From: Theodoxus fluviatilis
Taxonomy: Eukaryota; Mollusca; Gastropoda; Cycloneritida; Neritidae
Length of the DNA: 64,000 nucleotides
Assembly (NCBI GenBank): GCA_034096865.1
Contig: JAWQFJ010000523.1
Span: forward strand, 18,501-82,500
Direction: 5' to 3'
In this document: positions 34,929-59,596 of the stretch, in pieces
Layout of the letters: each line of letters starts with the position of its first letter
How positions within the stretch are numbered: the first letter of the stretch is position 1
Notes under the pieces: generated by a model
The model's input: the letters and a program-made list of their open reading frames with translations, nothing else
What the model was told of the DNA's origin: nothing
The model's database searches: none
Made by a program: the position numbers and the translations under genes

Positions 34929-36600
34929 TCCCCCTGTGGGTTCGGGGTAAGAATTGACCCACCGCGTCTCCCTACCCAGAGGTAGATACCGATGTCCCTC
35001 CAGCAACCAACAATTACGACGACCACCCCATCCTTCGTGTAGAAGTGAAAGCAGCAATGAAATCGCTGAAGAAGGGGAAGTCAGAAGGAATGGACAACAT
35101 CCCAGGAGAGCTGGTACAGGCAGGGGGGGAAGAGATGATCAGTGCTTTACTGACCATCATCACCCTCCCAAAGAAAGGCAACTTACAGCTATGCCAGAAC
35201 TACAGAACTATCAGCCTCATCAGCCACCCGAGCAAAGTCATGGTGATCATCTTACTGAACAGATTGAAGCCACAAGCAGAGAAGATCATCGCTGAAGAAC
35301 AGGCAGGCTTCAGACAAGGGCGCAGTACAACGGAGCAGATCTTCAACCTCAGGATACTGTGCGAGAGGTACCTACAACACCAACAGGACCTCTACCACGT
35401 CTTCGTGGACTTTAAGAAGGCTTTCGACAGGGTATGGCATGCAGCACGGTGGGCTACCATGAGGCTGTACAACATCAACGCCAACCTGATCAGAGTCATA
35501 GAACACCTGTATGACAATGCCACAAGTGCCGTATACTTCAACAGCAGCATTGGGGACTGGTTCAGAACCACAGTCGGAGTGAGACAAGGCTGTTTGCTCT
35601 CTCTCTCACCCTCTTTAACATCTTCCTGGAAAGAATAATGACGCCCTAAAAGACCACGAGGGAACAGTCAACATTGGCGGCAGAACAATCACAAACTTAC
35701 GTTTTGCTGACGACATAGATGGCCTGGCCAGAAGTGAAAAGGAGCTGGAGAACTTAGTGGAGCGCCTAGACACAACCTCCACAAATTTTGGCATGCAGAT
35801 CAGTGCAGAGAAGACCAAATTAACTGATGACCAACAACACCAACGGCATCAGCACTGACATCAAGGTCTGTGGCGAGAAACTGGAAACCGTCAACAACTT
35901 CAAATACCTGGGAGCAATTGTCACAGATCCAGGATCCAAACCTGAAATACTCGCCAGAATTGCTCAGACCATAGCAGCACTCACAAAACTCAAGACCATC
36001 TGGAAGGACAGGAACATAGCCCTCAGCTCAAAGATCAGACTGATGCGCGCCCTGGTTATGTCCATATTTTTGTATGCCTGTGAGTCATGGACACTAACAG
36101 CGGACTTGGAGAGAAGGATACAGGCCATGGAAATGAGATGCTTTCGACGACTTCTCGGCATCTCCTACAAGGACCGCATCACACAACGAGGAAGTCCGAA
36201 ACAGAATCAGGCAAGCCCCATGAAGAACTACTGACCATGCACTGTGAAAAGACGCAAACTAAAGTGGTATGGGCACGTCTCACGATCGTCAGGGCTTGCC
36301 AAGACTGTACAAGGCATAATAAAAGGAGGGAGGAGGAGAGGCAGACAAAGGAAAAGATGGGAGGACAATGTCTCAGAGTGGACAGGGATGAGGCTCAGCG
36401 AAGCCTTGAGACAGTCCGAGAGGCGAGAGGAATGGAGAGAACTGGTTGCCAGATCATCTGTGGTGCCCCAACGGTCGTCCAGACTACGGGACAAGTGAAG
36501 TGAAGTGAAGTGAAGTGAAGTGTCTCCCTACGCGATTCGTAAGAGGCGAATAAATAGGGACACCGTGACTTAATTTGCGTTACGAGTGTGTCCTTACGAG
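34929..36600 (+). repeat. SINE-like repeat split by an RTE-like insertion
   Basis: The family head (34929-34975, 'tgtgggttcggggtaagaat' then 'gacccaccgcgtctcccta') and its continuation (36522-36600, 'gtctccctacgcgattcgta' then 'gaggcgaataaatagggaca') are separated by the retrotransposon. GTCTCCCTAC is present on both sides (34966-34975 and 36522-36531), a 10-bp target-site duplication. Confidence 0.85.
34976..36521 (+). pseudogene. 5'-truncated RTE-like retrotransposon reverse transcriptase, frameshifted
   Basis: Lacks the endonuclease domain. The reverse-transcriptase motifs appear in order: NYRTISLIS, DFKKAFDRVWH (catalytic Asp), GVRQGC and FADDI (catalytic DD), followed by the C-terminal ESWTL, FRRLLGIS and KLKWYGHV blocks common in RTE-type elements. 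Frames break near 35600 (inside a CT repeat), near 35820 and near 36185, so it is dead. It ends in a short (GAAGT)n tail at about 36494-36520, as RTE elements often end in short tandem repeats. A 10-bp target duplication flanks it. Placement in the RTE clade is by motif resemblance only. Confidence 0.85.
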
Positions 36601-36889
36601 CGAGGAACGTAGGCAACGCTTAGCCCTCGCAATTCTCTCGAGATTTTGAGCCAAACAAACGCGCCCCTTGCCTCAGACTTAAGACAAAACTAATCCATAA
36701 ACACACCTTTTGGAAAGTTTCCCTTCTTGATAGCAACAATAGGCGTACGCACCCTTTCAAGAAGACTCACAAAGTCAGTCACACTGTTTGATATTCTGAA
36801 ATATTTTAGATAATTTGTCATATCATTAATTTGGGTTATAGAGAGAGACAGCTCGGCATTTCCCATTGATTAGTTTCGTATGTCTCAAA

Positions 36890-50841
<13,952 letters not shown>

Positions 50842-51215
50842 TCTGCTTGCCTTGGCAGCTCTTTGACCAGGCTGGCTGTGCATTATTGCAGTTGTCTGAA
50901 ACAGTCATGGATGAATATCTGAATTAAGTTTGAAATGAAGTCTGGTGGTAATCGACCTTGAATTTAATGTATGATAGTGTGATACAGCAAATGGACCTGT
51001 GGAGCTGAATTCTATGTAAGCAGAATCTACTGTAGTTGTTCTCCCATTTCACAGAGATACAGTGATCCTTTGAATCAGCCATGATGATTATGCAGAATCT
51101 TTGACAAACGTTATTTGATTTGAGCATTCAATAAGAATGTTGTGGCCATTTTGTTTTCATAGAGTTGTTTGGTTTTGGATCTGAATAATGTATTTGATTA
51201 CTTTATTAATTATCA

Positions 51216-51221
51216 AATAAA
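51216..51221 (+). terminator. ECHS1: AATAAA poly(A) signal of ECHS1
   Basis: Canonical AATAAA 375 nt after the stop codon, followed by a GT-rich stretch at about 51245-51262. It is the likely transcript end. Confidence 0.75.
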
Positions 51222-51493
51222 GACCTTGGCCAAGACTAACATTAGTTCTGTTTTGTGTTTTACTGTCCAGTGACAAAAAGGGTTGCTTTTTTATTATATC
51301 AATCCTCACCGTACTCTTGGGTAAGTCTTAATACTCCTTTTATTACAGAAAGCAAACGCTTTGATATGAGCTTTGAGAATCTTCTCTTTGGGGTTTGCTG
51401 TGGCTTTTACAAGTATACTTGCAATTACCAGAGATTAACCATCGGTGTGCCAAAATCTGATAACATACAGCGACAGTAGACTGTGTAATTAAT

Positions 51494-51835
51494 CAAGGCA
51501 GCATGTTCTGTTAGCCAGGCAGCATGATCTGTTAGCCAGGCAGCATGTTCTGTTAGCCAGGCAGCAAGTTCTGTTAGCCAGGCAGCATGTTCTGTTAGCC
51601 AGGCAGCATGTTCTGTTAGCCAGGCAGCATGTTCTGTTAGCCAGGCAGCATGTTCTGTTAGCCAGGCAGCATGTTCTGTTAGCCAGGCAGCATGTTCTGT
51701 TAGCCAGGCAGCATGTTCTGTTAGCCAGGCAGCATGTTCTGTTAGCCAGGCAGCATGTTCTGTTAGCCAGGCAGCATGTTCTGTTAGCCAGGCAGCATGT
51801 TCTGTTAGCCAGGCAGCATGTTCTGATAGCCAGGC
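51494..51835. repeat. 21-bp minisatellite, about 16 units
   Basis: Unit 'aggcagcatgttctgttagc' plus c, highly uniform. It lies just past the ECHS1 poly(A) site. Confidence 0.96.
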
Positions 51836-52450
51836 CTGACTCTATGAAGTTTAGTTCATTTAATTGGCTGAACGCATATATCAATGCAGAACACCTACGC
51901 CCGCGTCATCAATTGTTTGACATTATCACCTTCATGATGCACAATGAATCTCTCTTTATGCTTCCAATTTCCAAAATACAGAACAGATATTCTCTTTTTG
52001 GTTGTAACTCCCAAACGAGATAACTGATGACCTCCAAAATGTAATGGATTTTTCCTTGGGTGAAATCCTGACCTTGCAATAAATTTCATCAGGAAATTGT
52101 TTTGAACTTTTTGAGGTATTTTGCTAAATAACTAATTAACTAATGAACCGAGGGTAAAACATAACTGCCTTGGCAGAGGTAAATGTCCCTGTCACTGTTT
52201 CCACCATGAAACCTCTGGATCCAACCACAATGGGGATTATAATTTTTTATACCACCAACATCACTACTACTACGACTGGGACCAAGATTAGGTTCCTGTT
52301 GTAAAGGCTTGAAGATATTGATTGTCATCAGCATAAGACTGGGTGAATTTTGATATTCATAAGATTTGAGAGGAAGATGATTTGTTTCCATCATAAGTTA
52401 GAGCTGCAGGGAAACAATGGTTTGGCAACTTCTTTGGTCTGCATGTCTTC
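51836..52450. other. Intergenic, no feature seen
   Basis: AT-rich unique sequence between two minisatellites. No coding exon or mobile element recognised. Confidence 0.5.
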
Positions 52451-52860
52451 ACAGAGGTCTGGACATTATGGGTGGCAATGTTCCAGGTCTGGTGTACTTG
52501 CCCTGTCACAGAGGTCTGGACATTATGGGTGGCAATGTTCCAGGTCTGGTGTACTTGTCCTGGCACAGAGGTCTGGACATTATGGGTGGCAATGTTCCAG
52601 GTCTGGTGTACTTGCCCTGTCACAGAGGTCTGGACATTATGGGTGGCAATGTTCCAGGTCTGGTGTACTTGTCCTGGCACAGAGGTCTGGACATTATGGG
52701 TGGCAATGTTCCAGGTCTGGTGTACTTGTCCTGGCACAGAGGTCTGGACATTATGGGTGGCAATGTTCCAGGTCTGGTGTATACTTGTCCTGGCACAGAG
52801 GTCTGGACATTATGGGTGGCAATGTTCCAGGTCTGGTGTACTTGTCCTGGCACAGCTGTG
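52451..52860. repeat. 57-bp minisatellite, 7 units
   Basis: Unit begins 'acagaggtctggacattatg'. Period 57, with one unit carrying a 3-bp insertion near 52783. It is a multiple of three, so frames stay open without being genes. Confidence 0.95.
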
Positions 52861-53106
52861 CTGTCAAGCTAGGAGGCACTGAATTCACTGAGGCAGTCAA
52901 GCCCCAATAGTGCCCCAGGGTGTCGTACCACAGCTCTGCACCACTACAACAAGAATGAATTTGAACAGCTTTATCGGGCACATCATTTCCAGAGATGGAG
53001 AAAAACCTGTAATAACTTTGTCAGTTGGTCTTGGGTGTTGAGGTGTTGGATACAGGTTGGGTTCGTCAGACATAACTTATGTAATTTTCTAATTTATGTA
53101 TGCTTT

Positions 53107-56100
53107 CTATCAAGTGCCCCCTGTGGGCTGGGGGGGGGGGGGGGGGGGGGAGAGTAGACCCACAGTGTCTCCCTACGGGATTCGTAAGAGGCGAATAACT
53201 AGGGACATCGTAACTTGATTTGCATTTACTCTATACTGTTCAAGTGATTTCATGCACAATCTGTTGGAAACAAATCCAAGCGCATTGACATTGTGGAATT
53301 CATCCGTGATGAAAATGTTGACATTATGTTTCTGACTGAGACATGGCTTAAGACTCACGGTGACGAATCGAAACATGCGGACTTAACTCCTGCAGGTTAC
53401 CGTCTCCAGTCCCTTCCTCGTGCAACGAGGGCGGGGGGTGTGGCAGTGCTGGTAAGAGATCATTTTCCAGTTGTGGTCGGTACTTCCTTCTCTTTCGCCC
53501 ATGACAGTTTTGAGGTCATTCAGTTGACTCTGAACACTTCAGTTAGTGTGCATTTCTTCTGCGTGTATCGGCCACCCCCCAGCAAAGCAAACAAGTTGAA
53601 GGACACTCTGTTCTATTCTGAATTTAGTGATCTGTTAGCCACCCTTCAAGGGAATGTTGTCATTGTTGGTGACTTTAACTTTCATTATGACAAGCAAGAT
53701 AGTTACAGTACTGTGCGCATGATGGACATCTTATCCACTTTTGGTTTCAAACAAGCTGTTTCAGAGCCCACCCACAGGTCTGGTCACATCATTGACTGGG
53801 TACTCTATCGTCCCGATGACAACGTTTTTCATTCATGCCATGTTTCTCACAATTTGACTTCCGATCATTTTGCTGTGTTGTGTAACTTAGATGTGCAGCG
53901 GCCGGTGCAGGGACCGGAGTATCGCAGCGTTCGAAATCTCCGTGCGATTGATTTGACTGTGCTCAGGCATGATGTGGCTGCTCTGGCTGCTGCGTCGTCC
54001 ACGCCATCTGCTGACCAGTTGTGTGATCACCTCCGCTCTGTTCTTGATAGTCATGCCCCATCAACGCAACGCAAGGTCCCTCAGCGTCGCTCCACTCCGT
54101 GGTATAGCGCAGTCGCTTCCGAACTCCGAGCTTTGAAGCAGGAAAAGCGTCAAGCTGAGCGACAGTGGCTGCGTTCTGGGTTAGTCGTTCACAAAGAAAT
54201 GTTCAGCTCCGTCAAACACAAGATCAATCGTCTCGTAGCTAAGGCTAAGACAGTGTATTTCAACGCAAAGATAGTTGCGTCTACCACTTGTAGGCAGTTG
54301 TTTTCCATCACAAACAAACTCATGAACAAGACCCGTTGTACCGCCCTCCCTTCCTCCCCACTGTCATCTCTACCTCAGAAATTTTGTGACTTCTTTGTGT
54401 CCAAAGTGTCTGACATACGAAGCAACGTTGACATGTCTGCTGGTACAGGTGCTAGCGAAGACCCAGTATCCTTCAGTGGTACTCCCCTTCTTCAGTTCAG
54501 CTCGGTTGAGGCTAGTGTAGTCCTTAAGACCATCCGTAGTATGACCCCTACCTCCTGTGACCTTGACCCTGTTCCCACATCCCTCTTACTTGAGTGCATT
54601 GATGACATTCTGCCTGTTCTGACACAAATAATCAATGATTGCTTCCAGTCTGGCACCTTCCCCAGTGTTTTCAAACAAGCTTTAGTCAAGCCACTTCTGA
54701 AGAAGCAAGACCTGGATCCAAACAAGCTTAGCAATTACAGGCCAGTCTCCAACCTTTCCTTTCTTTCAAAACTGTTAGAGAAATTAGCTTTGCAGCAGTT
54801 GTTAGAGCACGTGTCCAAGTATGATCTTTTGGCTCGTTTTCAGTCGGCGTACCGTGCTCACCATTCCACCGAAACAGCTCTGCTCTGTGTTCTAAACGAC
54901 CTCCTTGTCGCATCTGATGATTCCAAAGTTTCCCTTCTCGCGTTGTTAGATTTGAGTGCTGCGTTTGACACAATAGATCATGGAATTCTTCTCTCCCGTC
55001 TAAGACATGTTTTTGGCATTGACAACACAGCACTCTCCTTCCTGAAATCATATATCTCAGAACGTAGGCAGACTGTTTTGATCCAGGGTATAGCTTCTGA
55101 TCCTGCCCCGCTAAATTACGGAGTCCCACAGGGCTCGGTTCTGGGTCCTCTGCTGTTTCTACTGTACACCCAACCACTTTCCAACGTAATTGACAGTCAT
55201 TCATTCTCTCACAGTGAATTTGCTGATGACACGCAACTCTACAACTCCACTCATCCCAGTCAAATCCAATTTCTTCTCTCTGCAAGTGAACTTTGTATTT
55301 CTGATGTGAAACAGTGGATGACACAGAACAAACTCAAACTTAATGATTCAAAGACCGAAGCTCTCCTGGTTGGCGGTAGAGGCGAATTCGATCAGGCCCT
55401 GAAACTAACCATAGGCCAGAGTGAGATAGAATTCTCAAAGTCTGTTAGGAACTTAGGTGTCATGTTCGATGATGATCTTTCTATGAGAGTTCATGTGAAC
55501 AAAGTTTGCCAGTTAGCTTACTACGAGTTAAGGAAAATTGGCACTATTCGTCACTATCTTTCACAACAGGCCACTCAAACCCTTGTCACTTCCCTTGTTC
55601 TGTCCCGTCTTGATTATGGAAATTCTCTTCTTGCCGGCATTCCTGGCACTCTGCTAAACAAACTGCAAAAAGTCCAAAACACTGCTGCTAGATTAATCTT
55701 TAGATGTCCCAAGAGAACTCCCACATCCAAACTCCTTCGTGCACTGCATTGGCTCCCCGTCGCTCAGAGGATAGAGTATAAGCTAGCCATTATGTGTTTC
55801 AACTTCTTCAATCAAACTGCACCACACGCACTCAAAGAAATTCTCACTGTCTACACCCCCGCTAGAAATAACCGTTCAGCTGCAGACACCAAAACGTTAA
55901 ATGTCCCCCGTCGCAAAAAGATAACCCAAGGACAGCGAGCTTTTTCCTACATCGGCCCTGTAACATGGAATAGCCTACCTTTCCCTGTCCGTCACTCTAA
56001 TTCCATGTCCCAGTTCAAAACCTCCCTCAAGACACACCTGTTCCGGTCAGTCTTTCCTGACGAGCAGTGAAGGCGCCTCTTTTATGTTTCGTGTTTTGCC

Positions 56101-56600
56101 TGCTACTTAATTAATTGTATTGTATTTAATTGTTCTTTTTATTTCAATTGTATAGTATGTGAGTGTTAGAATGTTTTGTATGAGTGTAGACTTTATCATT
56201 GTACACGCCATGAGCTTGCTATTAGGGAAGGTATGTGCGTTATAAATAGTCTGTATTATTATTATTATTAATGGCCGTATATAGCCTACAAAGGATGATT
56301 GGCCGTAAAACACAATCCATCCATCCCTACACAATTTGTGAGGCGAATAGCTAGGGACATCGTGACTTGATTTGCATTTACTCTATACTGTTCAAGTGAT
56401 TTCATACTTAATGGCCTTATATAGCCTACAAAGGATGATTGGCCGTAAAACACAATCCATCCATCCCTACACGATTTGTGAGAGGCGAATAGCTAGGGAC
56501 ATCGTGACTTGATTTGGGCTTACTCTATTCTTGTGATTTGTATGCTCAATGGCCTTACATAGCCTACATGAGCTGATAGGCCATGGAACTCCATCCATTC
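53107..56600 (+). repeat. SINE-like repeat cluster hosting a LINE
   Basis: The family head at 53116-53250 (a G-run, then 'gtagacccacagtgtctccc', 'gaggcgaataactagggaca' and 'ctctatactgttcaagtgat') is interrupted by the LINE. It resumes at 56270 with 'aatggccgtatatagcctac'. Two further partial units follow in tandem (about 56325-56462 and 56463-56600, period about 137), each with the 'gaggcgaatagctagggaca' and 'agcctac' blocks. Confidence 0.8.
53251..56269 (+). mobile_element. CR1/L2-like non-LTR retrotransposon, 5'-truncated, endonuclease-RT frame intact
   Basis: An uninterrupted frame runs from about 53248 (no ATG needed; first strong codons before 53293) to the stop at 56070. The endonuclease motifs are LTETWL (about residue 15), GDFNFH (about 126) and SDHF (about 190). 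The reverse transcriptase has NYRPVSNLSFLSKLLEK, LDLSAAFDTIDH (about 551), GVPQGSVLGPLLF (about 610) and FADDTQLY (about 642). The C-terminus has LHWLPVAQRIEYK and GPVTWNSLP. A 3' UTR and an (ATT)n tail end at about 56270. ORF1 is missing. All catalytic residues appear present, so the copy is young. Clade placement (CR1/L2 group) is by motif style. Confidence 0.88.
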
Positions 56601-57161
56601 TGTCAAGTACAGACTTGATATGAGGATGGTGGGGTCAACAGTTCCTGGTACATGTATCATCATGAGGAGTGAGTGGTAGAGGAGGTTTAGAATGAATGTG
56701 TCTGCAATTGTGCTTGGGACTAATGATGTTTATCTTCACTTAGTGTCGGCTAAGATGACCTCCACTGAGGGTGAATGGATCTGCCAACCTAGGGGTGTTT
56801 CAAAATGATGTATTATCAACGTTGAGGCCTTACATAGCCTACAAGGCTGATGGGTAACTTTAAACTCCATCCATGTTTAAAAATGTAGTCTTTCAATACC
56901 TTTTTGGCTTTTCCCTTTTAGTGCCATGCTCTTGTGTTGAAATCTCCAGACCTTTCTGTTCCAGGTGCGTGCAATGGCTGCACTCTAACACACTAAGACT
57001 AAAGACCCTTCATCAGTTGACTTGTGTTCTTCCCAAGGAGTGTGCAGTATATACATTGTGGTCACAGTTGCCATCGTCTGTCAGTTATCTAGATCATGGC
57101 AGCTTTGTACTTGATCATAACAAGAGGCTTGTGGAATGAACTATTTGCTAACCGATGCCAC
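56601..57161. other. Intergenic with a SINE-like remnant
   Basis: A short remnant of the SINE-like family end ('aggccttacatagcctacaa' to 'ctccatccatg') lies at about 56824-56875. Otherwise no feature recognised. Confidence 0.5.
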
Positions 57162-57979
57162 TTAACCCGTACCCTGGTAGTTGCTGCATTTGCTGTGAGG
57201 GCATGACTGGGCCAAGCCTGTTAGTCGCAACATACAGTTTGCTGCTAGGGGGGACGGTCATGAAAAATATGCTTTCCAAAAAGACCCCGAAATTCAGCAT
57301 TAACATTTTCTTCAATGACGTGGATTTGTTCTCTGTTCAGTAGCAAGTACTTCAGGTATTGTTATGCTGTATTTTGCTGGAGAGTTAGAAAGGGTGTGTG
57401 CAAAAGAAATGGGTAGGTGTCTTGTCCTTGAAATGGGTAGGTGTCTTGTCCTTGAAATGGGTAGGTGTCTTGTCCTTGAAATGGGTAGGTGTCTTGTCCT
57501 TGAAATGGGTAGGTGTCTTGTCCTTGAAATGGGTAGGTGTCTTGTCCTTGAAATGGGTAGGTGTCTTGTCCTTGAAATGGGTAGGTGTCTTGTCCTTGAA
57601 ATGGGTAGGTGTCTTGTCCTTGAAATGGGTAGGTGTCTTGTCCTTGAAATGGGTAGGTGTCTTGTCCTTGAAATGGGTAGGTGTCTTGTCCTTGAAATGG
57701 GTAGGTGTCTTGTCCTTGAAATGGGTAGGCGTCTTGTCCTTGAAATGGGTAGGCGTCTTGTCCTTGAAATGGGTAGGCGTCTTGTCCTTGAAATGGGTAG
57801 GTGTCTTGTCCTTGAAATGGGTAGGTGTCTTGTCCTTGAAATGGGTAGGTGTCTTGTCCTTGAAATGGGTAGGTGTCTTGTCCTTGAAATGGGTAGGCGT
57901 CTTGTCCTTGAAATGTAGTTTATTTTTAGTAGTGCTGACAGACCAACAGTTCCAATGATGACACCAGGGTAAGGGTTAA
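57162..57979. mobile_element. piggyBac-type non-autonomous element containing a 24-bp minisatellite
   Basis: TTAA on both sides (57162-57165 and 57976-57979). The inverted ends CCCGTACCCTGGTAG and the complement of ACACCAGGGTAAGGG match at 12 of 15 bases. It is about 810 bp with no transposase frame. Most of the interior is the 24-bp array. Confidence 0.7.
57397..57916. repeat. 24-bp minisatellite, about 21 units
   Basis: Unit 'gaaatgggtaggtgtcttgt' plus cctt. Four units carry a T-to-C variant (taggcg). It is very homogeneous and lies inside the TTAA-flanked element. Confidence 0.96.
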
Positions 57980-59596
57980 AGGATGAATCACATGTAAATA
58001 TCACATCTACTAATGTTGAGGTAAATCTCTTTACAAACATTTAAATTTCAACACTAAAAAAACTTGCAACATTAAATTTTCAGCAGTACAGTGTTCATGT
58101 CTCGTTCATGGGTTGACCAGATTAATTGAGATATTTGAATGAAAGTTATCAAATTCATCACTTCTGATGCCAATGTGTCTGCATTTAGACCATTCTGTGA
58201 ACCCGAGTTGCCGGTGGGTGAAGTCTCTAGTGGACTAGAAAGCATTTAGACATCACCTCTTCAAATGCGCTCTTGTCGGTAATTAATAGACTGAGGGAGA
58301 CACAATAGTTCCACAGCCAAGACACGACACAAAACGCCATGAGTATATCAACCAAAGATTTAATCACAGGGAAGTCGTGTGGGAAAAGAAGGTCAGAGTA
58401 CAGGCAAGTGTCAGAATGGAGGTTTACTGATTCTAACATCTTCAATAAGTCTTCCCACAAGGAAGAAACGCAAAATACAAAATAAATAGCCTTTTATACA
58501 CGTACAAATTCAACACAAAACAAAGCAACCTTCTCATGCCAAATCATCTGTGTCTGACATCTCGATACTGATTTTCCAAAGCTCACTGTGTGGCCGAGGT
58601 TTGTCTTGATGCTGGACTGAACAATGTCATGATCCTATGCAGACTCTGAATTGAAGTGGCCACTTTCAAAGTTTCCTTTCCTGCACCTCTGGACAAAGTG
58701 ATCTTCATTGCTAGCACACAAGTAACCACTGCAGAAGGGAGCGCTATCACATCACAAGAAATCTAAGAATGCCAGATGGGACACAATCACCGAATACTGA
58801 TCTGCACTCGCACATCATCGCACACATGGTCAAACACAGCAAGCCCCAAACACTAAATTTTGCATGGGCTCAACAAGGTTTTCAGTACAACATACAGGTT
58901 AAACTGCTTAATCAATTAATGCCTACCTCATAGTCGGGTGTCCTCACTTAGACTTTCACAGCCTGCTCCAGTAGTTCAGACTGGAGCAGTCCCAAACGTT
59001 TCCAATTTGAATTGTGCAGTTTGCTTAATTAACAGTAATTAACACTAAAAAATTGTAGCCAGAGATGTACTGCAACTTCTTCTGCCAGTGGCATAATTCA
59101 TTACTGACATCACAATCTGGAAAGATCTTTCGGAGTTGTGCATCAGTGATAAGCACTGACTGGTTTTGCAGCACAGAGTAATTTGAGCCCTTTCAGCATC
59201 ACATATTAGCTCATGCTGGAAAAATAGGGATGCAGTGCACCTGATTTTCCACAGCCAACAGAACATCTGGCTGCTTTAACAAGCACAGTGCATGTACTTG
59301 GACTGTGTCTACAGCAGAGGAATTGCTTTCAAATAGTGGTCTGGCTGATTTTCTTTCAATGACATGAATCCATCTTTGGTTTGAGCCTTGGAAGTGCTGT
59401 GACCCAAGCCAGGTGGTGGTTGACACTGCTGACAGTCTCACGGTGAATGACAGATCAGAACATTGTAAATGACACAGTCTCCATGCAGAATGGTCTGGCA
59501 CTGATTCCACACTTGCGGTAAAAGCCACAAAAGCGACAGCAACAGGTTTCTACAGGACATGAGCACCAGACTTCAGCATGGCAGGGTGGCACTCCA
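57980..59596. other. Probable 3' UTR or flank of the unrecognised - strand gene
   Basis: No coding exon is defensible. Open stretches on - (58227-58460 and 59211-59528) look like untranslated sequence downstream of the proposed stop at 59597. Confidence 0.4.

Noticed and set aside
54728..55324. 198-codon frame antisense to the LINE
   Set aside because: Shadow of the RT frame on the opposite strand.
53293..56070. 925-codon host gene
   Set aside because: Endonuclease and reverse-transcriptase motifs identify a non-LTR retrotransposon.
57312..58040. Arg/Thr-rich repeat frame (ISRTRHLP units)
   Set aside because: Translation of the 24-bp minisatellite; three frames are open at once.
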